Shown: positions 24,184 through 32,952 of the stretch, piece by piece
Layout of the letters: the number at the start of each line of letters is the position of its first letter
Numbering within the stretch: the first letter of the stretch is position 1
Assembly: GCA_013697915.1 (NCBI GenBank)
Contig: JACCVY010000257.1
Location: 17,577-81,576, forward strand
Direction: 5' to 3'
DNA from: Blastocatellia bacterium
Lineage (GTDB): Bacteria; Acidobacteriota; Blastocatellia; Pyrinomonadales; Pyrinomonadaceae
DNA length: 64,000 nt
The notes under the pieces: generated by a model
The model's input: only the letters and a program-made list of their open reading frames with translations
Database searches by the model: none
What the model was told of the DNA's origin: nothing
Made by a program: the position numbers and the translations under genes

Positions 24184-25734
24184 TTAAGGGGTAGGCTGCG
24201 AAACTGCCGGGGAAATGGTTGCCGAGGGCTTCTGAATGATTTCATCGAAATGGGTTTGCGCGGCTGGCTTGTCTTTGTCTGACTTCAAAGCTGCCGCCGC
24301 AAGTCCGAGCGTCGCCTCTTTACGCAACGTCATATTGTCGGCCGAGAGGCTGGTGTTCGCTTTGGCGATTACAGCTTCGAATGCTTTTGCTGCTTCATCC
24401 ACATTTCCCGTCAGCAGAGATGCACGGCCGTAGAGATACAAAAACTCGGGGTCAGCAGAATCAAGCGGAGTGGGAATTCCTTGCCTGCTAACTTCAGTCT
24501 TTGCGGTCGTCGCAAGCCAGGCAGTTGGATCGCGATCAACTTCGCGCCGGGCAGTTTCAAATCTCGAGAATGAATCTGGTGGCGCGGCGGTTGCTGCCGG
24601 TGAAGCCTGTGCCGCGATTTGATTGTCCGCGTCGACGTAGGGAATTGGACCCTTATATTTCCTGCCGCCATAAAAAGCCGCGCCCACTGCGGCCAGCACG
24701 AGCAGAAACAAAATAAAGCGGCCGAAGAAACCACCACGCCGTTGCTCAGGGGAGTTAACCGGTGCTACTTCAACTGTCCGTTCGAAGTTAACCGGCTCTA
24801 CTACTTGCGTTGCGACGGCCGGAAACGCCTTGCGCGAAGCCGGCACGAATTCTGCCGGCGCTGCGCTTTCGACCGCTTCCATTCTGCGCGCTGCCGAAAG
24901 GGTCGGCACAACTTCTGCTTCCGGCGTCAGCGTCTCGTCCATGTCGGCGCTTCGCATTGTCGCTGAGATTGAAGTACCAACCCGCACAACGACAGCGGTC
25001 AGGTTGTCTTCGGCGCCGCGTTCGTAACAGCGCTCTTTAAGCGCGGCGCAGAGCTCGGGCAGATCTTCATTCAGAATCATCAACTGGCGCAGCTCGTAGT
25101 CGGGAATGTGTCGCGTAATACCGTCGGTGCAGAGAAGAAACTGCGTGCCGTCTTCCACCTCCATCACCTTCATGTCGACTTCAACACCGTCCTCGGCGCC
25201 CAGCGCGCGGCTGATAATGTTCTTGCTGGGATGATTGGCGGCCTGTTCCGCCGTCATGCGTCCGGCGCGTACTTCTTCTTCGACGACTGAATGATCTTCG
25301 GTTTCACGCAACAGATGGCCGTCGGGCGTAAGACGATACAGACGCGAATCGCCGACATGACCGATCGTGGCAATGTTGTTCTTGATATGCAGCGCCACGA
25401 TGGTGGTCGCCATCATGGCAAACTTGGCGTGTTCCTGGGCCATCTTGTGAATCGACGCATTGGCGCGTTGAATCGCAAGCTCCATCAGGTCTTCAATGTC
25501 GGCGTTCTCTTCCTTATGGCGAAACGCTTCATCGAGCACTTCAATTGCAGTTTGTGATGCGACTTCGCCGGCTTCCGCGCCGCCCACGCCATCGGCGACT
25601 GAGAAGATGCCACGCTCAGCGTCCGCCAAAAATGAGTCTTCATTGAGAGGGCGTTTCTCACTCAAGCCGCGATCGGTGACCGCCGAGGATTTAACAGTCA
25701 GCTCCGGCGCTGGATGATTGCTGGGTTGGCTCAT
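24184..25734 (-). CDS. Membrane PP2C-type Ser/Thr phosphatase (PstP-like)
   Basis: 516 residues. The N-terminal PPM/PP2C domain (about 15-255) has NEDSFLAD, VADGVGGA, HVGDSRLYR, CTDGITR and EDNLTAVVV, the metal-binding set. A membrane helix (FILFLLVLAAVGAAF) lies about two thirds along. The C-terminal part is helical and TPR-like (YLYGRASLLTGNVDEAAKAF). In the known actinobacterial locus PstP reverses the Hanks kinases. Its start overlaps the RodA stop by 4 nt, and the kinase gene follows. Confidence 0.92.
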   Translation of the reverse strand: MSQPSNHPAPELTVKSSAVTDRGLSEKRPLNEDSFLADAERGIFSVADGVGGAEAGEVASQTAIEVLDEAFRHKEENADIEDLMELAIQRANASIHKMAQEHAKFAMMATTIVALHIKNNIATIGHVGDSRLYRLTPDGHLLRETEDHSVVEEEVRAGRMTAEQAANHPSKNIISRALGAEDGVEVDMKVMEVEDGTQFLLCTDGITRHIPDYELRQLMILNEDLPELCAALKERCYERGAEDNLTAVVVRVGTSISATMRSADMDETLTPEAEVVPTLSAARRMEAVESAAPAEFVPASRKAFPAVATQVVEPVNFERTVEVAPVNSPEQRRGGFFGRFILFLLVLAAVGAAFYGGRKYKGPIPYVDADNQIAAQASPAATAAPPDSFSRFETARREVDRDPTAWLATTAKTEVSRQGIPTPLDSADPEFLYLYGRASLLTGNVDEAAKAFEAVIAKANTSLSADNMTLRKEATLGLAAAALKSDKDKPAAQTHFDEIIQKPSATISPAVSQPTP

Positions 25735-27422
25735 TCAACCGCCTCCAAATTTAATGGCGACGCAGCCACGCCGGGCGAGGGCTTGGCGAGCATTTGGTCG
25801 CGCGCGTTTCGATGGGAAAAAGCCATCAGCATCCCTAACATCGCAAAGCTGGTAACCAGACTGAATCCTCCATGACTAACGAAAGGCAGGGTAATTCCGG
25901 TCATCGGCAAAGCCCGCAAAATGCCGCCGATATTAACCAGGGCCTGGAATCCTATGAAAGCTGTTAAGCCGGCCGCGCAAAGCTTGGTAAACATATCACG
26001 CGCATCGAGTGAAGTACGAACCCCGGCCACCACCAAAACGATCACGGCCAGCAGCACGATCGCGCCTCCAGTCAAACCAAGTTCCTCGCCAATTGCCGCA
26101 TACACGTAATCCGAGTCGGCGATGGGTATAACCTCCGCAAAGCCAAGCCCCAGCCCGCGTCCAGTGTTCTTGCCTGAAGCAATGCCAAAAATCGCCTGGG
26201 CCGGTTGGAAAGCCAGCTTATCAAACCAGACGTCGACGTTGACAATCTTTTGCAGCGCCGGACTCTGCTCTGAGAGTTCCTTGAGTTGCGGATCACGGTT
26301 GACAGCTTCCTGGTAATCTTTTTTCCACCAGGGGATTTCTGGCGACGGCGGTTCGAAACCGTCGAGCCACAAATGGAAGCGCTGTTGAATTCGCGACGGC
26401 AGCATTGTCTGAACCGGGCGAGCGATGGTCGGCAGCAGCGGCACTTTCTGCTGTACGTCTCGCGGCAGCGCGCCGACGACAAGAATTCCAATTACCAACA
26501 GTAACGAACCGACAAATAAGAGCAACTGCGGCCAACGTCTGACCGCGACTAGATAAAGCGTCGTATAGGCGCCACTAAAGATCAGCATCTGCCCAAAGTC
26601 TTTCAGCGCGAAGAAGGGAACGAACGGCAACATCCCCATCACGACCAGAGGGACCACATCACGCGCGCGTGGAATGCCCCAGTAAGTTTCGGCAAGATCT
26701 TTGTAACGCGCCGTTAAAATTCCGGCGAAGCCAAGCAGGAATGGAATCTTTGATGGTTCCCACGGCGTCATGTTCCCCAGCGCCTTGCCGGCGCTGGAAG
26801 TGACCACGGCCGCCGCCAATGGCACCAGCGTCAGCAGAACCACGATAAAGCTGTTCCGTTGCAGCCAAAGCAGAAAGCCATCGCGAACACAGAACATATA
26901 GGCCACGCCAAAGGCTAAGAAAGAGAAGATTGGAATCCAGGTGTAGCTTGAGGTTATTGCGTCGCCGATTGAGTAGTTTGCTGGGCGCCGCGGCAATTGA
27001 TTTATGTCGATGGACGAAGCGGGTGTTGCCGGTAACCCCATCATCTGTTTCTTAGCGGCGTCATAGTTCTCGATGATGTAGCGCGTACGCAATGCTTCCA
27101 TCTTTTGTTCGCGCGCCGCCGATTTGTTACGGGCGTTGTATTCCGGATCGCTGTAAAGCCGGTATTGAATCAGCAGACCAATCGAGAAAAGCAGGACGGC
27201 GGTCGTAAACAAAATCCACTGGCCGCTGTAATTCATTACGCGCGACAGCCAGATCACCAGGGCTAACAGGGGCACAAACATCAGCAGGTCCCGCAGCGCT
27301 CCGATCGTGGACGTTTCATAACCGCGCAGCAAACCACCGCGGTGAATGGCCCAGTAGCCCGCAATCTCGAAAAGAAAGACCAGCAGGATTATTAGGAGAT
27401 GTGATGATGCGCGATTCTTCAT
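25731..27422 (-). CDS. rodA: SEDS-family peptidoglycan glycosyltransferase, RodA/FtsW-like
   Basis: 563 residues with about ten membrane helices. It polymerises lipid II glycan chains with a class B PBP partner. The C-terminal conserved stretch is visible: FAEVIPIADSDYVYAAIGEE, ALVNIGGILRALPMTGITLP and FVSHGGFSLV. It is longer than usual because of an extracytoplasmic loop (about 340-410) between the central helices. The gene lies between pbpA (upstream) and the PP2C gene (overlap ATGA). The pairing with PbpA suggests RodA rather than FtsW, but the family alone does not decide. Confidence 0.92.
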   Translation of the reverse strand: MKNRASSHLLIILLVFLFEIAGYWAIHRGGLLRGYETSTIGALRDLLMFVPLLALVIWLSRVMNYSGQWILFTTAVLLFSIGLLIQYRLYSDPEYNARNKSAAREQKMEALRTRYIIENYDAAKKQMMGLPATPASSIDINQLPRRPANYSIGDAITSSYTWIPIFSFLAFGVAYMFCVRDGFLLWLQRNSFIVVLLTLVPLAAAVVTSSAGKALGNMTPWEPSKIPFLLGFAGILTARYKDLAETYWGIPRARDVVPLVVMGMLPFVPFFALKDFGQMLIFSGAYTTLYLVAVRRWPQLLLFVGSLLLVIGILVVGALPRDVQQKVPLLPTIARPVQTMLPSRIQQRFHLWLDGFEPPSPEIPWWKKDYQEAVNRDPQLKELSEQSPALQKIVNVDVWFDKLAFQPAQAIFGIASGKNTGRGLGLGFAEVIPIADSDYVYAAIGEELGLTGGAIVLLAVIVLVVAGVRTSLDARDMFTKLCAAGLTAFIGFQALVNIGGILRALPMTGITLPFVSHGGFSLVTSFAMLGMLMAFSHRNARDQMLAKPSPGVAASPLNLEAVE

Positions 27423-27433
27423 TTAGTCAATTA

Positions 27434-27513
27434 CCCTCTCCCTTTGGGAGAGGGAAGGAAGAGGGCCTGTTGTCGCCTAAACCCTCCCCTCAATCCCCTC
27501 CCAGCCGGAGGGG
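27434..27513. repeat. Two GC-rich hairpins between pbpA and rodA
   Basis: CCCTCTCCCTTTGGGAGAGG (27434-27453, stem of eight) and CCCCTCCCAGCCGGAGGGG (27495-27513, stem of seven) fill the 106-bp gap. This CCTCTCCC-type hairpin is a common dispersed repeat in several phyla. It has no T-run on the transcribed strand. Confidence 0.65.
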
Positions 27514-27528
27514 AAGTAAAACCCAAAA

Positions 27529-29448
27529 TCAAGGCGTCGGTGTTGCTGTTGCGCGCGGCCGTCGCCGGGCCCGCGCTTGCCTTTGCGGCTGATTGTTTGG
27601 TTGACTCCTGGCCGCATTGAAATACCCGAGGTCCTTCGCCTTCATGACTAAAGCCGCCGCTATCGGCGCCGCTGATTTCGATCCATAGCCACCGCCTTCG
27701 ACAATGACGGCCATCGCCAGCTGTGGCCGTTCGAGCGGAGCAATGCACAGGAACCACGCGTCAACGCGCGGATTCTCTTCATCCATGATGGTCTCTTCAT
27801 ATTCACGAATGATGTTGCCCTTGTTGTCCTTTTCAACGCGGTGTCGGCTCTTTGGTTCTCCAGTTTTCAGATCATAGACAGGCACGATCTTCTGTGCCGT
27901 TCCTGTCTTGCCGCCAGTGTTGATGCCGGCCGCTTGCACGGGAGCAAAAACTCCGCGCGCTGTGCCACGGGCGCCGCCCGTCACCCGACCCATGATGCTG
28001 CGCAGTGTTGCCGCCACCTGCGGCGTCATCACTTGCTTAAACATTTCGGGCGGACGATTGAACTCAATCTTGGGTTTCATCAAACGTCCATCCATATTCG
28101 CAATCGCCGCCGCCGCCAGCGCCATTTGGAACGGAGTCATCTGGCCGGCGTATCCCTGGCCATAACCCATCAGGGCAAGATCGTATCTAGTCACCCCTTT
28201 GCCGGTGACTATTGTGGCTTCGCGCGGGGCCAGCGCGCGCTTAATGGCATCGCTGCTGGCGTTCCAAATTTCAGGTTCCTTGCGGCCGCGCAATGCTTCC
28301 GTCGGCGTGTCGTAAGTGCCAATGCCCAGCAATTGCGCCGCAACTTTCAGACGTTCGGCGCCAAGCTTCACGCCCATTTGGGCGAAGTACTGATTGCAGG
28401 AAACTTCGTAAGCGGTATCGATGCCGATGCGGCCGTGGACTTCGCCCGGTCCACCGTCATCCATAATCACGTTTGCGCCCGGCGCCGCAACATAGCCACC
28501 GCTGCTACAAGTGAACTGCGTGTTCTGCTCACCCGCGAGAAAAGCAGCCGTCATCGTCACAGTCTTGAAGGTTGAGCCGGGAATGTAATAAGCGCCAAGC
28601 GCGCGGCTCACCAGAGGACGATCGCGTTGGTTTGCTTCGAGCCTAATCCAGGTAGCTTCGTCTTCAACTTCTTTCAAGCTATAGGACGGCTCGCTATAGA
28701 GGGCCAACACTTCGCCGGTTTGCGGGTTCACGACAACAACGGCGCCGTGCTTTCCTTTCAACTGGTCCATGGCCATCTGTTGCAGATCGCGATCAATTGT
28801 TAAGCGAACGTCAGTGTTGCCTTTGATATTTATTGTCTTGCCCCGGGCAACTTCCAGCGCTTCGGGAAGGGCGCCACTTTGCGGTCCAAACAGGGCGCGT
28901 TCCAGTCCCGGATCGCCGCGATCGGAGCCAAAGATTTGCGCCATCGCCTGATCCATCGGGTAATCGCGGTAGATGTTCCCGCTGGAATCACGGCGATATA
29001 ACGCCAGCGCGTTTTCAAGTTTGCCACTGCGATCCAATAGCCACCCGCGCAACGTCGATTCCGAGAGACGCCGGTTGCGCAAATCTTTGTAACCCAGTTC
29101 CTGGAACTTTTCGTTGTTTTCCGCCGCGTAGTGGGACCAATAAACGTGAAAACCAAACACACCCAACGCCAGCAGCACGAATATCCAACGCAACGCGCGC
29201 AGGCCGCGATTGGTTGAAGTTGAGCCAAGACGCCGCTTAACTGCTTTTGGAAGATCTTCCGCAACTGCCAGTGGTGTGATTACACCACGGCGCCGGTTGC
29301 GAAAAAGCGAGACCAGCAACACCAAAGCGATTAGCGACAGTCCGGCGAGATAAATCAGGGTGAGCGTAGCCGGCACTCTTTCCGGCACGGTAACCGAAGA
29401 GGCCGGGGTGGCTGATTGAAAGAGCAGGAAGAGGGTCATCGTGTTCAA
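27529..29448 (-). CDS. pbpA: Class B penicillin-binding protein (PbpA-like transpeptidase)
   Basis: 639 residues. Peptidoglycan DD-transpeptidase acting on the outer face of the membrane. There are two hydrophobic helices (about 27-48 and 88-104), then a dimerisation region, then the transpeptidase with S292-T-F-K295, S350-C-N352 and K514-T-G. The active-site triad is complete. The C-terminal tail is Arg/Pro/Thr rich. It resembles the PbpA of actinobacteria that partners RodA. FHA protein upstream, rodA downstream. Confidence 0.93.
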   Translation of the reverse strand: MNTMTLFLLFQSATPASSVTVPERVPATLTLIYLAGLSLIALVLLVSLFRNRRRGVITPLAVAEDLPKAVKRRLGSTSTNRGLRALRWIFVLLALGVFGFHVYWSHYAAENNEKFQELGYKDLRNRRLSESTLRGWLLDRSGKLENALALYRRDSSGNIYRDYPMDQAMAQIFGSDRGDPGLERALFGPQSGALPEALEVARGKTINIKGNTDVRLTIDRDLQQMAMDQLKGKHGAVVVVNPQTGEVLALYSEPSYSLKEVEDEATWIRLEANQRDRPLVSRALGAYYIPGSTFKTVTMTAAFLAGEQNTQFTCSSGGYVAAPGANVIMDDGGPGEVHGRIGIDTAYEVSCNQYFAQMGVKLGAERLKVAAQLLGIGTYDTPTEALRGRKEPEIWNASSDAIKRALAPREATIVTGKGVTRYDLALMGYGQGYAGQMTPFQMALAAAAIANMDGRLMKPKIEFNRPPEMFKQVMTPQVAATLRSIMGRVTGGARGTARGVFAPVQAAGINTGGKTGTAQKIVPVYDLKTGEPKSRHRVEKDNKGNIIREYEETIMDEENPRVDAWFLCIAPLERPQLAMAVIVEGGGYGSKSAAPIAAALVMKAKDLGYFNAARSQPNNQPQRQARARRRPRATATPTP

Positions 29449-29453
29449 TGGAC

Positions 29454-29553
29454 TGCTCTGTGCAACCTTTGTGTTCTCTGTGTCTCCGTGGTGAATTTAG
29501 TCGATGGTTAAGGCTCACCACTGAGACACAGAGTTCACAGAGAACGCACAGAG
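29454..29553. repeat. Inverted repeat of the CACAGAGAACACAGAG type
   Basis: Left arm CTCTGTGCAACCTTTGTGTT plus CTCTGTGTCTCC (from 29456) and right arm TGAGACACAGAGTTCACAGA plus GAACGCACAGAG (to 29553) are inverse complements with a short indel. It covers the upstream region of pbpA and ends 6 nt from its start codon. Similar ACAGAG-rich sequences are known as dispersed repeats in several bacterial phyla. Confidence 0.75.
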
Positions 29554-29588
29554 ACGTTCAAAATTCAAGACTATTGTGACTCCAAAAC

Positions 29589-30416
29589 TCATTCGCTTCG
29601 GCGAAATCTCACCTCGACGTCGCCAAAGCCCACTACGTCGCCATTCTCGATCTGCCGCGCTTCGCCGTACGAGATGCGACGGCCATTTATAAAAGTTCCG
29701 TTTGTCGATCCCGTGTCAGCGACCAGCAGTGTTCCCTGTTGATTCATCAGCAGGGTGGCATGAATTTTGGACACGCTGGTGTCGTGCAAGGCAAGCTCGT
29801 TGTCAGTCGCGCGTCCGACATTCAGACGCCGGCCTCCGGGCTTGAACACGAGCGCCACTTCACGCGTGCCGTTGCTCATGGTGACGCGAGCCACCACGCC
29901 AACGTCGGGAATCTTTGGCACTCCTTTTGGCGGCGCAGGCAAATGCTGCGCGCGCTTTTCTTCATCCTCGCGCCGTATTTTTTCTTCAAACTCGCCGAAC
30001 GTCGGATCAACCGTTATACCGCTGGTAAAAATATCGACTTCGGTTTCGACTTTTACCGGCGCCAGCGTGCGATAACGATGATCATTGATGTGGTCGATGG
30101 CGGCGGCCAGGACTTCCGTTTCCAGGTCTTTGATTATTTCGGGGGGCGCTTCGGAGTGCGTGCCCCATTCGACTTTGAGTTTCAGATGATGGGGGGCTAT
30201 GCGGCCACTGCGGCCTTCATCCCGCACGCGTTCATCGATCAGTTTCTTCATGCGCTCGATGAGTTGCGAAGTTGTCAGGCCGCCTTTCGGCGCGACGGTG
30301 CGTCCGAACTTGCGGTCAACGACTTCGCCCATGCTTTCCAGCACGCGCCGCATCAAACGCTCGGGCAGGGCCTCTTCGCGCTTCGTCTTCTTTGGTTGCT
30401 TGCCTTCGTCTGCCAT
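29589..30416 (-). CDS. FHA-domain protein with DUF3662-like N-terminus
   Basis: 275 residues, first gene of the minus-strand signalling/cell-wall cluster. The N-terminal 130 residues resemble DUF3662 (LPERLMRRVLESMGEVVDRK). A charged linker leads to a C-terminal FHA domain (about 175-275) with NVGRATDNEL, SVSKIHATLL and DTGSTNGTFINGRRI, all phosphothreonine-binding signature residues. Thus the cluster is bounded at both ends by DUF3662-FHA proteins, perhaps an ancient duplication. In Mycobacterium, FhaA and FhaB are encoded with the same partners. Confidence 0.9.
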   Translation of the reverse strand: MADEGKQPKKTKREEALPERLMRRVLESMGEVVDRKFGRTVAPKGGLTTSQLIERMKKLIDERVRDEGRSGRIAPHHLKLKVEWGTHSEAPPEIIKDLETEVLAAAIDHINDHRYRTLAPVKVETEVDIFTSGITVDPTFGEFEEKIRREDEEKRAQHLPAPPKGVPKIPDVGVVARVTMSNGTREVALVFKPGGRRLNVGRATDNELALHDTSVSKIHATLLMNQQGTLLVADTGSTNGTFINGRRISYGEARQIENGDVVGFGDVEVRFRRSE

Positions 30417-30486
30417 TGTTGAAAAAAACGCAGCTCGGTCATGCTGCGCAGAAAACGAAAACTAAACTTCTAAGGGAACGAGGCTT

Positions 30487-30514
30487 ATTCTACTTTAAAC
30501 TGGGGTTTCGACAA
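30487..30514 (-). promoter_or_regulatory. Possible sigma-70-type promoter for the FHA-pbpA-rodA cluster
   Basis: On the minus strand TTGTCG (30509-30514) and TAGAAT (30487-30492) are separated by 16 bp and lie about 70 bp before the FHA start. The match to TTGACA/TATAAT is 4/6 and 5/6. This is inferred by eye only. Confidence 0.35.
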
Positions 30515-30607
30515 TAGCGTGGAAAATTGGTGGGACATTACTGAAATTGTGAAATAAAAATGGTGGTCGTGAGTGGCTTTGCACAGAAATGTTCGGCCGC
30601 ATAAAAA

Positions 30608-30745
30608 GAGCGGGGGCAAGCCCTCCTTCCCAACCTCGAGCTGATCCAAGTTGAAGGTTAATCGCTGCCGGAAAGGCTTTCAACGTCAAAGCAATCGCGC
30701 AAGTCCAATAGTCTCGAGGTCGGGAAGGAGGGCTTGCCCCCGCTC
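30608..30745. repeat. Foldback repeat, GAGCGGGGGC family, copy 1
   Basis: Arms GAGCGGGGGCAAGCCCTCCT plus TCCCAACCTCGAG (30608-30640) and its inverse at 30713-30745 are almost perfect. The 72-bp centre contains GAAAGGCTTTC, which also occurs in the centre of copy 3 (38363-38503). It lies in the 396-bp gap between the FHA gene and the rRNA/tRNA methyltransferase. The rest of that gap holds a candidate promoter and otherwise nothing I recognise. Confidence 0.85.
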
Positions 30746-30812
30746 TTTAGCGGGCCTAACATCGATTATCAAATCATGACGAATGGTCCAGGTTACCAGA
30801 CCGTTAGCTATC

Positions 30813-31631
30813 TCATTTTGATTTGGTGGCGTGGTGATCTCGCTGCCGCGCAGCCTCGTAAAGCAATACGCCGGCAGCCACCGAAACATTCAAACTCTCA
30901 ACCGGCTCTCGCATAGGAATTCTTGTGGCTTCGGCCGCGGCTTCGATTTCAGCCCGGGTAAGGCCGCTGGTTTCCGGACCAAGAATCAAGGCGCGTCGAA
31001 TGGTCCAATCCATCTCGGTATAAACGGTAGTCGCATCGAGGTCCGCGCAAACCGTCTTGACGCCATGTTGCGAGCACCAGTCGATCACCTCTTCATAGCT
31101 GGGCCGAAACCAAATTGGCAGGCGAAACGCGGCGCCCATTGCGCCGCGTAATGCTTTGGGCGAAAACGGATCGGTAGCATTTTCAGTGGCAATGGCGCCG
31201 GTCACTCCGGTCGCTTCCGCGGTTCGCAGTATCGCTCCGACATTTACCGGATTGGTGATTCGATGCATCACCACAATCAACGGCGTTTCTTTTTGCTTAT
31301 TGGTGAAATGCTCTTCGGTCATCGCCGGCCGTGCCACAAGCATGACGACGCCCTGCGGTGTTTTGCTGTAAGAAATTGAAGCAAGCAACTTCTCACTCAC
31401 AATTGCGTTGCGCTCACTAGCAGTAGCAAATTTTTCAATCAACTCAGCCGGTTTGGGCTTTTGCGCAAGTTCGTGCGAAACAATGAGTGCGTGGATAGGC
31501 AGTTGCGAGTTCACTGCTTCTTCGCAAAGACGCAGGCCTTCGACGAAGATCATTTCTTCCACCTTGCCATCGCGAATCGCGCGCGCTTCGCGCAGCAGGG
31601 AATTGTCTTTACTGGTGATTCGTTCAGCCAT
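30813..31631 (-). CDS. SpoU/TrmH-family RNA 2'-O-methyltransferase
   Basis: 272 residues. SAM-dependent methyltransferase with a trefoil-knot (SPOUT) fold acting on rRNA or tRNA ribose. Three motifs are clear: NPVNVGAILRTAEA, LGPETSGLT, and REPVESLNVSVAAGVLLYEA. The N-terminal 105 residues look like a SpoU substrate-binding domain (EGLRLCEEAV). It begins MAERITSKDNSLLREARA, like the RlmB/TsnR-like group, but the target nucleotide cannot be read. Flanked on both sides by copies of the same foldback repeat. Confidence 0.9.
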   Translation of the reverse strand: MAERITSKDNSLLREARAIRDGKVEEMIFVEGLRLCEEAVNSQLPIHALIVSHELAQKPKPAELIEKFATASERNAIVSEKLLASISYSKTPQGVVMLVARPAMTEEHFTNKQKETPLIVVMHRITNPVNVGAILRTAEATGVTGAIATENATDPFSPKALRGAMGAAFRLPIWFRPSYEEVIDWCSQHGVKTVCADLDATTVYTEMDWTIRRALILGPETSGLTRAEIEAAAEATRIPMREPVESLNVSVAAGVLLYEAARQRDHHATKSK

Positions 31632-31678
31632 TTATTCAACGCTACGAGCAGATGGGGACGGCGACTCAAGAAAGCAAC

Positions 31679-31802
31679 CTCATGGTCGGGAAGGGTGGCT
31701 TTGGCACCCCAGCGCGGCTGCCGCGCCCGGGACCCCGCTTGCCCCCGCCTACGCTTGAGTGCCGCTCAAGAGCGGGGGTAAACCACCCTTTCCAACCATG
31801 AG
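31679..31802. repeat. Foldback repeat, GAGCGGGGGC family, copy 2
   Basis: Left arm CTCATGGTCGGGAAGGGTGG at 31679 and right arm AGCGGGGGTAAACCACCCTT plus TCCAACCATGAG, ending 31802, pair. The centre differs from copies 1 and 3 and contains another GC-rich hairpin (GCGCGGCTGCCGCGC). Located between the divergent-side ends of the methyltransferase and EEP genes. Confidence 0.8.
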
Positions 31803-31872
31803 ATTATATGGCTTGAATGGCTGTCTCGTTTCTTTGTGCTTGACTTCTTTTTATTCCAGGCCGATCTCGCTT

Positions 31873-32805
31873 CTATTCCAGAGAGATCTCGGCCCAGATG
31901 GGCCAGTGATCGGAAACATTCAATGGTCGTGCGACTCCCCAATTCATGATCTTAAGGTCGCGATAAAAAATCCAATCTGCATGCAAACGAATTCCCGCAC
32001 CACGCCAGGTCGGCGTGCCGGTGGGAATGGGCGTTTGAAATCCCCGGGCTTCCATGAAACTTCTCGTCTCTGCACATTTTCGTCGAGACAGGGTGTTGAA
32101 ATCGCCAACTACCAATGTAGGTCCGGAATGTTTTTCAGCTTCTGCTGCTAACACTTCGAGCTGTTCCAGTTGTCCGCCAATCGCCGCATGCGGATCGACA
32201 TGAGCGTTAAGAATTCGCAGCCTCTTGTTTCCCAGTGAAATCGTCGCGGCCATTGCAAGCCGCGGCCTCCAGGGACATTCGTGCCACGGCAAATCGATAC
32301 GCGTCACCTCCTCGAGCGGATAACGACTCAGCAAAGCAATGCCGGTGTCGCCCGTGTCGTGCAACCCAATCTGTTCTTCAAAATCCAACCACCACTGCCG
32401 CGCAACCGGCGGTTGTCCGCGCGGGATGCCGGCCGGCGCATGGACCCAAAAACTTTGCAACGCTTCCGCCAGCTCGCGCGCGACGTGATGGCCTCCTGCG
32501 CGCGTGGTTTGTTTGTCTGCTTCCTGCAACGCCACCACATCCGGGAAGGGCATTAGTTTAGCTGAGTTCAGAACATTCGCGACCCTGCGAATATTTTCAC
32601 CAACTTGAGAGGTGCGCTTTCCGTTGCCGCTAAGCCCGAGCTTGCGCAGCAGTCCGCTTGATATCAAAAAGCGTCCGACCGCATAGCGAATGTTGTATGA
32701 TGCGATTACGAGTTGGGAACTTTCGCGGTCGCCAATTGACTGCGGCAGAGCACTACCGAACTCAAGTGTTTCAGAATCTTTCAGCGGGGGAATTGCGGTT
32801 ACCAT
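31873..32805 (-). CDS. Endonuclease/exonuclease/phosphatase family protein
   Basis: 310 residues, single EEP domain. Metal-dependent phosphoesterase; members cleave DNA, phosphoinositides or sphingomyelin, and substrate is not evident. Motifs are SYNIRYAVG, VVALQEAD, ILNAHVDPH, VVGDFNTLS and the terminal SDHWPIWAE, giving a complete active site. There is no signal peptide, so probably cytosolic. The ATG at 32805 faces the divergent receiver-domain gene across a 147-bp gap. Confidence 0.87.
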   Translation of the reverse strand: MVTAIPPLKDSETLEFGSALPQSIGDRESSQLVIASYNIRYAVGRFLISSGLLRKLGLSGNGKRTSQVGENIRRVANVLNSAKLMPFPDVVALQEADKQTTRAGGHHVARELAEALQSFWVHAPAGIPRGQPPVARQWWLDFEEQIGLHDTGDTGIALLSRYPLEEVTRIDLPWHECPWRPRLAMAATISLGNKRLRILNAHVDPHAAIGGQLEQLEVLAAEAEKHSGPTLVVGDFNTLSRRKCAETRSFMEARGFQTPIPTGTPTWRGAGIRLHADWIFYRDLKIMNWGVARPLNVSDHWPIWAEISLE

Positions 32806-32952
32806 CAGAACTTATCTTTACGCGATCTGATTCCGAACGACAAATCGAAAAATGCTAACCTCCTGCTGCTATGACATTCGTCCATAACCGCAACCCAGTC
32901 CGGCAGGCGTACGCAGCAACAACCGTCAACTCTCTCTCGTCACGACACAAAT

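Noticed and set aside
27841-28575. 244-residue open frame on the plus strand opposite pbpA
   Set aside because: Antisense shadow of a gene with complete PBP motifs; arginine- and histidine-rich composition typical of such shadows.
29739-30422. 227-residue open frame on the plus strand opposite the FHA gene
   Set aside because: Antisense to a gene with full FHA motifs; composition rich in Phe/His/Arg as expected for a shadow.
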